The translations under genes were made by a program, and so were the position numbers. A stretch of 51,533 nt of DNA from JAKPQD01 sp029572965 (GTDB taxonomy: Bacteria; Bacteroidota; Bacteroidia; Bacteroidales; DTGW01): NCBI GenBank assembly GCA_035374585.1, contig DAOSPF010000019.1:1-51533 (forward strand), in the 5' to 3' direction. Positions within the stretch are counted from its first letter, which is position 1. Each line of letters starts with the position of its first letter. Of the stretch, positions 27,874 through 36,716 are shown one piece after another. The notes beneath the pieces are model-generated. The model was not told where the DNA came from. It made no database searches and saw only the letters and a program-made list of their open reading frames with translations.

Positions 27874-28739
27874 TGGCCACTGATAATGACATATTGAAGC
27901 AATTTGGGTTAGAAAGCGACATTGAAATACAGCGCTTTTTAGAAAGTGTTGATAAACTTAAAGTTCCTGTATCATCTAAAAACAGGGATGAAGCATGGTC
28001 TAAATTGGAAAATTCAATCAAAACAAGAAAAACAAAAGAAATTAAATTCAATTTCAAACATGCTTTTTTAATTGCTGCTTCTATAGCTTTATTTATTGGT
28101 TTATGGTTTGGCTTTGAGCAATGGAACCATGCTAAATACAGCACTTCATCAGGAAAAACTCTTACTTTTGAACTTCCAGACGGAAGCCAGGTAATACTTA
28201 ATGCAGAATCACAGGTCAACTGGAATAAATTTCGTTGGAAATATTCCAGAATAGTTATTTTAAAAGGTGAAGCCTTATTCAAAGTAAACAAAGGAAGCAG
28301 GTTTGAAGTACAAACATCACAAAACAAAGTGTCTGTAATGGGGACAAAATTCAATGTTTTCTCTCGCCCTGGTTATTTTGAAGTTAAGTGTTATGAAGGT
28401 AAGGTAGCTGTTGATATTAAAGGATCCTCACAGGTTATTCTGACCAAAGGGAAAGCTATAAAAAAAGAATCTTCAAGTAGTACAGCTGAATCATTTGAAA
28501 TACAGGAATCAGACACTAACAACTGGACAAAAGGCGAGTTTTATTATAGCAACGCCTCTTTAAGATTAGTATTAGATGAAATTGAGCGCCAATTCAATGT
28601 TAACATAAATTACACTGCTGAAGACAGGAGATATTCAGGTTATTTCAAAAACAATTCATTAGATTCAGCATTGATAAATATTTGTATGCCTTTAGGATTA
28701 AAATACAACATTATCCGAGATTCTGTTGTTATCAGGTAG
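27873..28739 (+). CDS. FecR-type anti-sigma factor (first)
   Basis: This 288-residue inner-membrane protein has an N-terminal cytoplasmic part (about 1-60), one membrane helix (about 62-84, FLIAASIALFIGLWFGF), a FecR domain (about 90-190, TFELPDGSQVILNAESQVNW) and a C-terminal DUF4974-like domain (ERQFNVNINYTAEDRRYSGY to the end). FecR proteins hold the ECF sigma factor inactive and receive the receptor's signal through their periplasmic part. The start overlaps the sigma stop by one base (TAATG), so the two are coupled. Its C-terminus is closely similar to that of the second FecR at 31590. Confidence 0.92.
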   Translation: MATDNDILKQFGLESDIEIQRFLESVDKLKVPVSSKNRDEAWSKLENSIKTRKTKEIKFNFKHAFLIAASIALFIGLWFGFEQWNHAKYSTSSGKTLTFELPDGSQVILNAESQVNWNKFRWKYSRIVILKGEALFKVNKGSRFEVQTSQNKVSVMGTKFNVFSRPGYFEVKCYEGKVAVDIKGSSQVILTKGKAIKKESSSSTAESFEIQESDTNNWTKGEFYYSNASLRLVLDEIERQFNVNINYTAEDRRYSGYFKNNSLDSALINICMPLGLKYNIIRDSVVIR

Positions 28740-28761
28740 GGTTTTTCTTCACATATGTTAA

Positions 28762-31482
28762 ATGAAGAAAAGATATTATTCAAAAAAAACATTTATGTTT
28801 AAATGGTTAACTCGCTATTTGCTCCTTTTCTTAATAATACCTTTTTCAATCAACACTTATGGTCAAAAGGTAAGCGCTGATTATTCAAACTTATCGTTGA
28901 CAGAGGTTCTGACTGCAATATCTCAGCAATACCATATAAAAATTGCTTTTGACACACAACTAGCTGACAAAATAGCAATAACCCAAAGTCTGAAGCAAAT
29001 ACCAATAGAAAAAGCGCTATCATTAATTCTTAACAACTCAGGGCTGAAAGTTCAGCGTATGGGCGACGTTTACATGGTTATACCTGATTTAAACCCTGTT
29101 AAACGTGTACCTGATGGAAATAGTGTACAACAGACTGCGACTACAAAAACCAGAAAATTTATTTATGGCGCCATCAAGGATATGCAAAGTGGTGAAGCAC
29201 TGCCTTTTGCCAGTATATATCTGAAAAACAACCACCAGGGCATAACATCCAACGCTGATGGTATCTTTAAACTCGAAACTAAAGACGAAGATAGCATTTA
29301 CTTGGTAATCAATTATATTGGATATGAACCGTTTGCTATTAAAGCCAAAGCCTCATCTCACCCTGAACTTTTGCAAATAAGGCTAAATCCGCAATTGCAG
29401 CAACTGCAAGCTATTGTTATAAGCCCTAAAATTGAGGTATTTGAAAACAGGGGTACTCAGCCCGATGTGATAAAGTTTTGTCCATCAAAACTAGAAAATA
29501 TCCCTTCTATTAATGAGCTTGACATTTCAACACCTTTACAAATGCTGCCTGGAATAAGTGGTTGTACCGAAAATGCAGGTGGGTTTAGTATTAGAAAAGC
29601 GCCAACTGATAAAACCCTTATGGTATTTGATGGTTTTACACTTTACCACATGAACCATTTCTTCGGAGCTTTCAGCGCAATTAACACAAAATCAATCAAA
29701 GATATACAAGTACGCAAAATTCCGGGGGATGCAAATTTAGGGGGAAGTTCGGCCGGACTAATTGAAATTACCGGAAAATCTGGGAACATGCAAGATATAT
29801 CTGTAAATGCTGGTATTGACATGCTTGCTACTGATGTTGAAATTGAAATTCCGATTATAAAAAATAAATGCTCATTTTTATTTGCCGGACGCCGCTCATT
29901 TACTGATAAATTCCGAACTCCTCTGTACAACGCCATGTTTGACAACGCCCGCTATGAATTTCTTTCGTATTACAGAAAACCACCTGTTGCATTCTCTTCA
30001 GGCACAGGTGATCCTCAATATTATTTTGGCGACTTCAATTCGAAAATATCAATAAACACGTCAGAAAAAAGTACATTATCATTGAGTGCTTTTGGCAGCA
30101 AAGACGATTTAAACTTTAGTCAACTGGCTGCTTACCCCAAAATAAAGGAAAACACCAATTGGCAAACTAAAGGATTCAGCATTCGCTGGGCTGGTGATGT
30201 TAACACTTCATGGAACACTGAATTGGTAAGTGGCTACTCAAATACAACATTTGATTATACTTTGTCTGACTCTATCCAGAAATTTAGAAAGCGTTTAGTG
30301 AGGACGGTTGAATACATTGTATCAAAAGGTAACAATATTGATTTGTATCTAAAAAATTTTTCTATCCAAAATAACAATAAAATAAATACTTCTGAAAAAG
30401 GTCAACTAATATTTGGAGCAGGTATGCAGGTTGTAAGCTCTTATTATGGATTAAATGCATTTGCCTGGGTAAATTCAATGAACATTCTTGACACATCCCG
30501 CATATATAAAGAAAATTCTAAAATAACTTCAGCTTGGCTCCAATACGAATGGAAAAATGAATATTTGACAATAAAACCAGGCCTAAGAGTTAACCACTAC
30601 AAACTTCTCAACAAAAATTACCCCGAATTGAGGGGAACTATGTTTATCAGACCTGTAAATAAGCTAATATTAAGAGTTGAAGCCGGGAACTTTTATCAAT
30701 TTGTAAATAAAGTAGACTTTGTCAGGCATGGAGACTTTAGAAGTGCTTGGATATTAAGTGATGGGGAAAAATACCCTGTTGCTTCATCAAAAAATATTGC
30801 ACTTGGAGTTAATTACAACATTACATCGCGTTTAAATATTGATATTGAAGCATACTATAATCAGATGTTTGACCTTACCAGCTCTCAGACAATATATAAA
30901 ATTACAACAAACAATAACATTAAGCTTGCTAATATAAGTTGGCTGTATGATAACAAAGTAAAGGGTCTCGACGTGTTATTAAAACAAGATTGGCAATATT
31001 ACCAAATCTGGCTGTCATATACCCTCTCTGAGGCAAAAAATAAAGCCCCCCAAAACAGTACAACACAAACTTATACGGCAGACAACGACCAAATGCATGA
31101 AGTAAAACTTTTGCAATTATTCAATTATAAAAATTTCTCTATAAGCTGGAGCAACATCGGAGGCTCAGGTATTGTCTGGGATGAGTACATACTTGACAAT
31201 AACCTGCAATTAACTCCTGATTATCAAAAAAACTCAGGGTCAGCACCTTTCTATTACAGAATGGATGCCGGGGCTAATTATACCCTTAAACTATCTAAAT
31301 GTAGCCTAAAGGCTGGTATCAACCTTTTCAACATTTTAGACAGGAAAAACCTGATTAATAAATTTGAGAAACTGTCCGATACTCCCATTGCTGATATTAA
31401 CCAAGGCCTAAACCCTCTTGAAGAAACCTCTGTGTATGGTTTAGGAGTTGCCTGTAATTTCTTTCTAAACATTTCCTTCTAA
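28762..31482 (+). CDS. TonB-dependent receptor with STN signalling domain
   Basis: This 906-residue outer-membrane receptor has a signal peptide (about 1-34), an STN domain (about 38-110, LSLTEVLTAISQQYHIKIAF), a carboxypeptidase-regulatory-like beta domain (about 130-215, KDMQSGEALPFASIYLKNN), a plug domain (about 225-340, with LQMLPGISGCTENAGGFSIR) and a C-terminal beta-barrel ending in FFLNISF. The STN domain marks it as a transducer that contacts FecR. No SusD-like partner follows, so a glycan utilisation system of the SusCD kind is unlikely; a siderophore-like or other small ligand fits, but the substrate cannot be told. Confidence 0.92.
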   Translation: MKKRYYSKKTFMFKWLTRYLLLFLIIPFSINTYGQKVSADYSNLSLTEVLTAISQQYHIKIAFDTQLADKIAITQSLKQIPIEKALSLILNNSGLKVQRMGDVYMVIPDLNPVKRVPDGNSVQQTATTKTRKFIYGAIKDMQSGEALPFASIYLKNNHQGITSNADGIFKLETKDEDSIYLVINYIGYEPFAIKAKASSHPELLQIRLNPQLQQLQAIVISPKIEVFENRGTQPDVIKFCPSKLENIPSINELDISTPLQMLPGISGCTENAGGFSIRKAPTDKTLMVFDGFTLYHMNHFFGAFSAINTKSIKDIQVRKIPGDANLGGSSAGLIEITGKSGNMQDISVNAGIDMLATDVEIEIPIIKNKCSFLFAGRRSFTDKFRTPLYNAMFDNARYEFLSYYRKPPVAFSSGTGDPQYYFGDFNSKISINTSEKSTLSLSAFGSKDDLNFSQLAAYPKIKENTNWQTKGFSIRWAGDVNTSWNTELVSGYSNTTFDYTLSDSIQKFRKRLVRTVEYIVSKGNNIDLYLKNFSIQNNNKINTSEKGQLIFGAGMQVVSSYYGLNAFAWVNSMNILDTSRIYKENSKITSAWLQYEWKNEYLTIKPGLRVNHYKLLNKNYPELRGTMFIRPVNKLILRVEAGNFYQFVNKVDFVRHGDFRSAWILSDGEKYPVASSKNIALGVNYNITSRLNIDIEAYYNQMFDLTSSQTIYKITTNNNIKLANISWLYDNKVKGLDVLLKQDWQYYQIWLSYTLSEAKNKAPQNSTTQTYTADNDQMHEVKLLQLFNYKNFSISWSNIGGSGIVWDEYILDNNLQLTPDYQKNSGSAPFYYRMDAGANYTLKLSKCSLKAGINLFNILDRKNLINKFEKLSDTPIADINQGLNPLEETSVYGLGVACNFFLNISF

Positions 31483-31589
31483 TTACTAATATACAGTAAT
31501 ACTGTTATTTACATCTTTTGAAATATTTTTTTCAAAAAAGGTAGGGTTTTAGTTTTTTGAAGTTAACTATTATCGAAAAGCAAATTGCT

Positions 31590-32450
31590 ATGTCGTCAGA
31601 AGGAAAGAAATATAAACATAAAGACATCAAAGCTTTTGATGAAACTTTAAAACTTTATGAAAATTTTAAAATTCCTGCAAAATATAGCAAAGATGATTCT
31701 TGGGAAAAATTCAAAACAGTAATTGAAACACCCCATGAAAAGGCTCCTCCAAAAACACGTTCTTTGAAAGTATTTTATACATCTGCTGCTGCAATAATAT
31801 TACTACTAATTGGCCTTTCATTGTTCAATTATTTCAATGCCAACATCATTATTACCAGTAAAAACGGTGAAAATAAACTGGTAGTATTGCCCGACAGCTC
31901 AACTGTTGAGCTAAACGCAGCTTCAACGCTTTCGTACAACCAATTTGGATGGAAACATCACAGATTAGTAATTTTAGACGGAGAAGGATTTTTTAGTGTA
32001 AAAAAAGGAAAACGTTTTGAGGTAAAAACCAATCATGGAAACGTAGTAGTATTAGGCACTTCATTCAATGTATTTGCCAGAAATGAGAATTTCTTTGTAG
32101 TTTGTAAAACAGGAAAAGTAAAAGTAGAATCAATAAACACTGTTGTGCTGACTCCCGGATTGAAAGCCTTCAAAAATAAAGACCAAAAGATAAATATAGA
32201 AAATGCAATAGTTGAACACGAAACAGCTTGGCAAAACGGAGAATTCTGGTTCAACAATGTCAGACTTATTGATGTTTTGAATGAATTGGAAAGACAATTT
32301 GATATTAAAATAGTTTATAAAGATATTGAAAACAGAAGATATACCGGATACTTTAACATAAAGTCGCTCCAAGATGCTTTAACAGCAGTATGTAGCCCAA
32401 TGCAATTGAAGTTTAAAAATGAAAATGATAAAACTTATATTATTTATTAA
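31590..32450 (+). CDS. FecR-type anti-sigma factor (second)
   Basis: This protein (about 286 residues from the chosen start) shares its architecture with the first FecR. A cytoplasmic N-terminus precedes a membrane helix (AAAIILLLIGLSLFNYF) and a FecR domain (NKLVVLPDSSTVELNAASTL). A C-terminal domain follows, with ERQFDIKIVYKDIENRRYTG parallel to ERQFNVNINYTAEDRRYSGY in the first. I chose ATG 31590; a TTG start at 31557 is also open. No second sigma factor is nearby, so the locus has two anti-sigma-like proteins for one sigma. It lies 107 bases after the receptor stop and 18 before the lipoprotein. Confidence 0.88.
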   Translation: MSSEGKKYKHKDIKAFDETLKLYENFKIPAKYSKDDSWEKFKTVIETPHEKAPPKTRSLKVFYTSAAAIILLLIGLSLFNYFNANIIITSKNGENKLVVLPDSSTVELNAASTLSYNQFGWKHHRLVILDGEGFFSVKKGKRFEVKTNHGNVVVLGTSFNVFARNENFFVVCKTGKVKVESINTVVLTPGLKAFKNKDQKINIENAIVEHETAWQNGEFWFNNVRLIDVLNELERQFDIKIVYKDIENRRYTGYFNIKSLQDALTAVCSPMQLKFKNENDKTYIIY

Positions 32451-32468
32451 CAAGCAAATCAAACAATT

Positions 32469-33299
32469 ATGAGAAAAATGAATTATTTAACCATGATGGC
32501 CTTAGTTGCCATAACCATCAACTTTACATCCTGTAAAAAAGATGATGACACCCAGGTTAGTATTACTAACGAAGATGTTACTGTAATGCAAGATGACGCT
32601 CAAATTAATGACATGATGGACGACATTGATAATGAAGCTGATGAAATATCTGACGTTGCCCAATCGAAATCAGCATTAGCAAGCGATTCAACAACATACT
32701 CAGGCAGAGAAGTTGACAGAAAGCTAAATAATGACGGGACTCGTACAATAACCATTACATATACAAACTTTCAGCACCCTAAAGCAAAGAATGAACGTAT
32801 CAAAAATGGCATTGTATATATTGTTGTTACCGGTTCCCGGTCTGACAATACTTATAAGAGAATAGTTACTTTTGAAAACTTTACCATCAACAATAATAAA
32901 ATAGAAGGGACCAAAACCATAGAAAAAATGGAAACCCTGAAATACAAAATCACTTTAACTAATGGTAAAATAACCTTTACTGATGGTTCATCTGTAACAT
33001 GCAATTACATTCGCTATCGTACAATGGTTGCTGGTATTGCTACACCTCTTTACATCTGGGATGATGCCTATACATTTGAAGGCAGCGCCTCAGGAGTAAC
33101 CAGCAAAAACATCGAATATACCAAAACTATTACCAAAGCTGTTAAAATATACACTGCATATCGCTACCCGGTTGAAGGAACATTCAGTTTCACCTCTGGT
33201 GACAAAACCTTCATATTTGACTATGGCGATGGCACTAAAGACAACCTGGCAACAATCACTTACAAAGATGTATCCAAAGAAATAACATTAAAAAAATAG
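32469..33299 (+). CDS. Predicted lipoprotein, function unknown
   Basis: The product has 276 residues. A lipoprotein signal (LTMMALVAITINFTSC, lipobox FTSC) is followed by an acidic stretch (MQDDAQINDMMDDIDNEADE) and a beta-rich remainder with TRTITITYTNFQHPKAKNER and WDDAYTFEGSASG. No known domain is recognised. Its position as the last gene of the sigma/FecR/receptor locus, directly before a strong terminator, suggests it belongs to that system, perhaps as a surface ligand-binding component. That is inference only. Confidence 0.85.
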   Translation: MRKMNYLTMMALVAITINFTSCKKDDDTQVSITNEDVTVMQDDAQINDMMDDIDNEADEISDVAQSKSALASDSTTYSGREVDRKLNNDGTRTITITYTNFQHPKAKNERIKNGIVYIVVTGSRSDNTYKRIVTFENFTINNNKIEGTKTIEKMETLKYKITLTNGKITFTDGSSVTCNYIRYRTMVAGIATPLYIWDDAYTFEGSASGVTSKNIEYTKTITKAVKIYTAYRYPVEGTFSFTSGDKTFIFDYGDGTKDNLATITYKDVSKEITLKK

Positions 33300-33310
33300 C
33301 ATTTGATTGA

Positions 33311-33346
33311 AAAAAAAGCGCCTTAAAATTTCGGCGCTTTTTTTTT
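33311..33346 (+). terminator. Rho-independent terminator after the lipoprotein gene
   Basis: Stem AGCGCC/GGCGCT with a ten-base loop (TTAAAATTTC), flanked by an A tract and then a run of T on the plus strand. It begins 12 bases after the lipoprotein stop and closes the cell-surface signalling locus. Confidence 0.88.
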
Positions 33347-33464
33347 CAAGCTTTAACACAACTAACAATATGTCAATAAAAACATTTTGAAAAGATGATT
33401 TTTTTTTACATCTTGCGGAAAATGAAAAGAGAGTATTTTTTGATTGAAATGAATTAAAAATTTG

Positions 33465-33491
33465 GATGAAACAAGCATGTTTAGAAGTAAA
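33465..33491 (+). repeat. 27-base direct repeat, copy A
   Basis: GATGAAACAAGCATGTTTAG-AAGTAAA is identical to a second copy at 35482-35508. It contains an inverted pair AAACA/TGTTT and, in one frame, the start of a 13-codon open frame MKQACLEVKNKNE ending at 33507. The two copies bracket the START-like and LptF/LptG genes. Confidence 0.85.
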
Positions 33492-33556
33492 AAACAAAAA
33501 CGAATAAACAAAATCATGCCAGTTCCATCCGGCTTTATAAAAATAATTTTGTTCGG

Positions 33557-33934
33557 ATGAAAGAAAAAATTGAATTAGAGTATATTTTAAAAACATCACC
33601 CAAAGTACTATTTCCAAGGTTAAGCACTGCTACCGGACTGGCAGAATGGTTTGCAGACAATGTTACTGTAAAAAACAAAACACAATACGCTTTTCATTGG
33701 GACAAATCAATTGAAGAAGCCGAGCAAACATACATCCGTGAAAATGTTGTTGTTAAATATGAATGGAAAAACAAAGACGAAAAAGCCTTCTTTGAATTTC
33801 GGATCAGGATTGATGACCTTACCGGCGAAATGGCCTTAATAGTTACCGACATGGTTGACAGCGATGAAAAAGATGAAATTATTGACTTGTGGGATATTCA
33901 AATAAATAAGCTAAAACACGTATTAGGTTTATAA
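33557..33934 (+). CDS. START-like domain protein
   Basis: This small 125-residue soluble protein is of the START-like/SRPBCC superfamily seen in Bacteroidota. It starts KIELEYILKTSPKVLFPRLSTATGLAEWFAD, the AHSA1-like pattern of strand, helix and 'GLAEWF' turn, and ends in a C-terminal helix (EIIDLWDIQINKLKHVLG). Members of the fold bind hydrophobic ligands or Hsp90, but this subgroup's role is unknown. It precedes the lptF/lptG gene by about 40 bases. Confidence 0.85.
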   Translation: MKEKIELEYILKTSPKVLFPRLSTATGLAEWFADNVTVKNKTQYAFHWDKSIEEAEQTYIRENVVVKYEWKNKDEKAFFEFRIRIDDLTGEMALIVTDMVDSDEKDEIIDLWDIQINKLKHVLGL

Positions 33935-33945
33935 ACGAAAACCAT

Positions 33946-33953
33946 TACATTTG
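33946..33953 (+). promoter_or_regulatory. -7-like box before the LptF/LptG gene
   Basis: TACATTTG matches the Bacteroidota -7 consensus and ends 21 bases before the ATG at 33975. The -33 element is not evident, so the permease gene may also depend on the preceding gene's transcript. Confidence 0.35.
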
Positions 33954-33974
33954 CAGTTTTCAACCCGGGCAGCA

Positions 33975-35483
33975 ATGAGAATAAAAAAACTGCATATATT
34001 CATTCTAAAAAGCTTTATTAGTCCTTTATTTGTTACGTTTTTCATAGTCATCTTCATCTTGATGATGCAATTTTTATGGAAATACGTTGACGATCTTGTC
34101 GGAAAAGGTTTAGGATATGACGTTTTACTCGAACTGCTTTTTTTTGCCTCGGCTACATTTGTACCATTAGCCCTTCCCCTTGCCTTGCTGCTGTCTGCCA
34201 TTATGACTTTTGGTAACCTTGGCGAAAACTTTGAACTTACAGCCCTTAAAGCTTCCGGCATATCACTTTGGCGAATCATGTACCCCCTTATACTGTTAAT
34301 TGCAGCTATCAGTATTGCAGCATTCTTTTATTCCAATATATCTTTACCCTATTTCAACTGGAAATTCCGGGCCTTGCTTTTCGATATACAACAACAAAGA
34401 CCTGAACTTCAGATTAAAGAAGGCGTATATTACAACGGGATACAAGGATATGTAATAAAAATAGGCGATAAAGACGTACGCACCAACCAGCTCAAAAACA
34501 TCAAAATATATGACCATACCCAAAATGACGGAAATACAAGCGTTACTACCGCCGATTCAGGCTACATCAAAATAACACCTGACAAACGCTTCCTTGTATT
34601 AACCCTGTTACATGGACAAAGCTATGTAGATATGCCCGAAAAAAACAGAAGTGAACAAGATAGAAAATACCCCTTTCGCCGCGATAAATTCTCAAAACAA
34701 GAAGTCAATATCCCACTGGAAGGCTTTAATTTTCAAAGAACGGAAGAAGCACTTTTCCGCAATAACTTTCAAATGATGAACCTCAAACAACTCAATCAAG
34801 CTGTTGACTCTATGAACAATGAAATAAAAGCAGATGCCAATATGCTAAAATCCAACATGATGTATGGCCATTTAACTTCATCCCTCTCTCCCCCAAAAGA
34901 CACAAGCTTTAAACTCGATAGTACTATAAAATTTAACAACGTCCGCTTTATATATTATCTTTTAGACAAAAATGAAAGAAAAGCAATAATAAACCAAGCC
35001 CTGGCAGATGCCCGCAACGCTAAAAACAACATCAACAGCGAAACTGAAGTACGCAGGAATAAAATGATACGCTTACGAAAACATGAAATTGAATGGCACA
35101 AAAAATTTACACTTTCGTTAGCCTGTATCATATTTTTCTTTATTGGTGCGCCTCTCGGGGCTATTATCCGACGTGGAGGGCTCGGGCTCCCACTTGTTAT
35201 TTCGGTTGTTTTCTTTATCATATATTACATCGTCAGTTTGACAGGCGAAAAGATGGCACGCGAGTCATTGTGGCCAGTCTGGCAAGGAGTATGGTTTTCA
35301 TCTTTAATATTAATGCCTATTGGTATATTCTTGACTATCAAAGCTACCAACGATTCGGGTATTTTTAAAGTTGAAGTTTATCAAAATACCATTATCAAAT
35401 TCTTTAAGCAAGTATGGTCTTACCTTAAACCTTTATATATCAGTATTTCAAATGTTTTAAGCAAAAAAACTGATAACAGATGA
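33975..35483 (+). CDS. LptF/LptG family permease
   Basis: This 502-residue inner-membrane component of the lipopolysaccharide export ABC transporter is one of the paired permeases LptF/LptG (with LptB and the Lpt bridge). Three N-terminal helices (FISPLFVTFFIVIFILMMQF; LELLFFASATFVPLALPLAL; MYPLILLIAAISIAAFFYS) are followed by a large periplasmic jellyroll-like region (about 140-380) and three C-terminal helices (LACIIFFFIGAPLGAIIRRG). I chose the ATG at 33975 over an in-frame upstream start at 33951 because it directly precedes the basic MRIKKLHIF. The stop codon overlaps repeat copy B. Confidence 0.93.
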   Translation: MRIKKLHIFILKSFISPLFVTFFIVIFILMMQFLWKYVDDLVGKGLGYDVLLELLFFASATFVPLALPLALLLSAIMTFGNLGENFELTALKASGISLWRIMYPLILLIAAISIAAFFYSNISLPYFNWKFRALLFDIQQQRPELQIKEGVYYNGIQGYVIKIGDKDVRTNQLKNIKIYDHTQNDGNTSVTTADSGYIKITPDKRFLVLTLLHGQSYVDMPEKNRSEQDRKYPFRRDKFSKQEVNIPLEGFNFQRTEEALFRNNFQMMNLKQLNQAVDSMNNEIKADANMLKSNMMYGHLTSSLSPPKDTSFKLDSTIKFNNVRFIYYLLDKNERKAIINQALADARNAKNNINSETEVRRNKMIRLRKHEIEWHKKFTLSLACIIFFFIGAPLGAIIRRGGLGLPLVISVVFFIIYYIVSLTGEKMARESLWPVWQGVWFSSLILMPIGIFLTIKATNDSGIFKVEVYQNTIIKFFKQVWSYLKPLYISISNVLSKKTDNR

Positions 35484-35508
35484 TGAAACAAGCATGTTTA
35501 GAAGTAAA
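35482..35508 (+). repeat. 27-base direct repeat, copy B
   Basis: Identical to 33465-33491. Copy B starts within the stop codon of the permease gene (TGATG overlap). It opens a small frame beginning MKQACLEV that runs into the glycosyltransferase start region (to about 35542). Confidence 0.85.
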
Positions 35509-35519
35509 CACAACCAGAA

Positions 35520-36716
35520 ATGAAAATACTGATTCTATCTAACAAACCACCCTACCCTCCAAAAGACGGAGGTGCTATTGCTATTTTTAACCTGGCTAAA
35601 GGACTTGCTGATGCCGGGCATTTCGTCCATATACTATCAATGAATACCAGCAAACATCAGGTAAAACCTGAAACTATGCCTTTATTTTCCAATATCAGGT
35701 TTTCATTCGTAAATATAGATACTTCTATTCAGCCTGTAAAAGCATTGTTCAACCTGTTATTCTCATCTATCCCTTATAATGCTGAGCGTTTCATATCAAA
35801 ATACTTTTTATCCCAATTAAAAACTATTCTTCAGGCAGACCAATACAATGTTGTCCAATTAGAAGGCCCTTACCTGGGTTATTGCATTCCTTTAATCCGA
35901 AAATATTCTAATGCCAAAATTGTTATCAGGGCACACAATATTGAATGTGAGATTTGGGAACGCTCCGCCCTGCAAGAAAAAAATATCCTGAAAAAGTTGT
36001 ATTTATCTATCTTATCAAAAAGATTAAAGCTGTACGAAAAAAATATCCTCCAGCAATGCGATATCATTCTGCCAATCTCTTCAAGAGATAATGAACACCT
36101 TAAAAATATTGGAATTTGCAAACCAGGCATTGTTGTTCCTGTTGGTATAGATATTAATAACAATTACAATCATCATAACTCTTCTGAAAATTCAATACTT
36201 TACATTGGTGCACTAGATTGGATGCCAAACCAGGAAGGCATTTTATGGTTTATCAACGACGTATGGCCTATCATCCAAAAAAAAGAAAAAAATGTTATAC
36301 TCCATATTGCCGGCCGAAATGCCCCCGAGTGGTTAGTAAAAAAGTTGTCAAGTGTCAAAAACCTTCTTTTTTATGGAGAAATTGAAAACTCCCATAACTT
36401 CATCAAACAGCATGGAATAATGATAGTTCCGCTATTTTCGGGAAGTGGCATGCGTGTAAAAATCATTGAAGGAATGGCGCTGGCAAAAGCCATTGTCACA
36501 ACCCCTGTTGGATGTGAAGGTATTGATGCCGAAAACGGCAAACACCTTTTTATTACTGACAAAGCAGAAACTTATGCTGAGCATGTCCTGTATTTATTGC
36601 ACAACAATGCCAAAGCTGAAGAGATGGGAAATGCAGCTTTTGAATTTGTTGGCAAAGAATATAGCAACCAGTCTATTATTAGTAAGTTGACCAACTTTTA
36701 TAACCAAACTTTGTGA
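35520..36716 (+). CDS. Glycosyltransferase family 4 protein
   Basis: A 398-residue GT-B retaining glycosyltransferase of the GT4 type. The N-terminal donor/acceptor loop KPPYPPKDGGAIAIFNLAKG opens the first Rossmann domain. The second carries YIGALDWMPNQEGILWF and the EX7E-like VPLFSGSGMRVKIIEGMALA motif that binds the nucleotide sugar. It probably builds a surface polysaccharide. It overlaps the following GT2 gene start, so both are in one operon. Confidence 0.9.
   Translation: MKILILSNKPPYPPKDGGAIAIFNLAKGLADAGHFVHILSMNTSKHQVKPETMPLFSNIRFSFVNIDTSIQPVKALFNLLFSSIPYNAERFISKYFLSQLKTILQADQYNVVQLEGPYLGYCIPLIRKYSNAKIVIRAHNIECEIWERSALQEKNILKKLYLSILSKRLKLYEKNILQQCDIILPISSRDNEHLKNIGICKPGIVVPVGIDINNNYNHHNSSENSILYIGALDWMPNQEGILWFINDVWPIIQKKEKNVILHIAGRNAPEWLVKKLSSVKNLLFYGEIENSHNFIKQHGIMIVPLFSGSGMRVKIIEGMALAKAIVTTPVGCEGIDAENGKHLFITDKAETYAEHVLYLLHNNAKAEEMGNAAFEFVGKEYSNQSIISKLTNFYNQTL

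Noticed and set aside
27809..28354. 181-codon open frame antisense to the first FecR gene
   Set aside because: It lies inside a recognisable FecR gene and has no family pattern.
33466..33507. Mini open frame MKQACLEVKNKNE in repeat copy A as a gene
   Set aside because: It is only 13 codons and is explained by the duplicated repeat.
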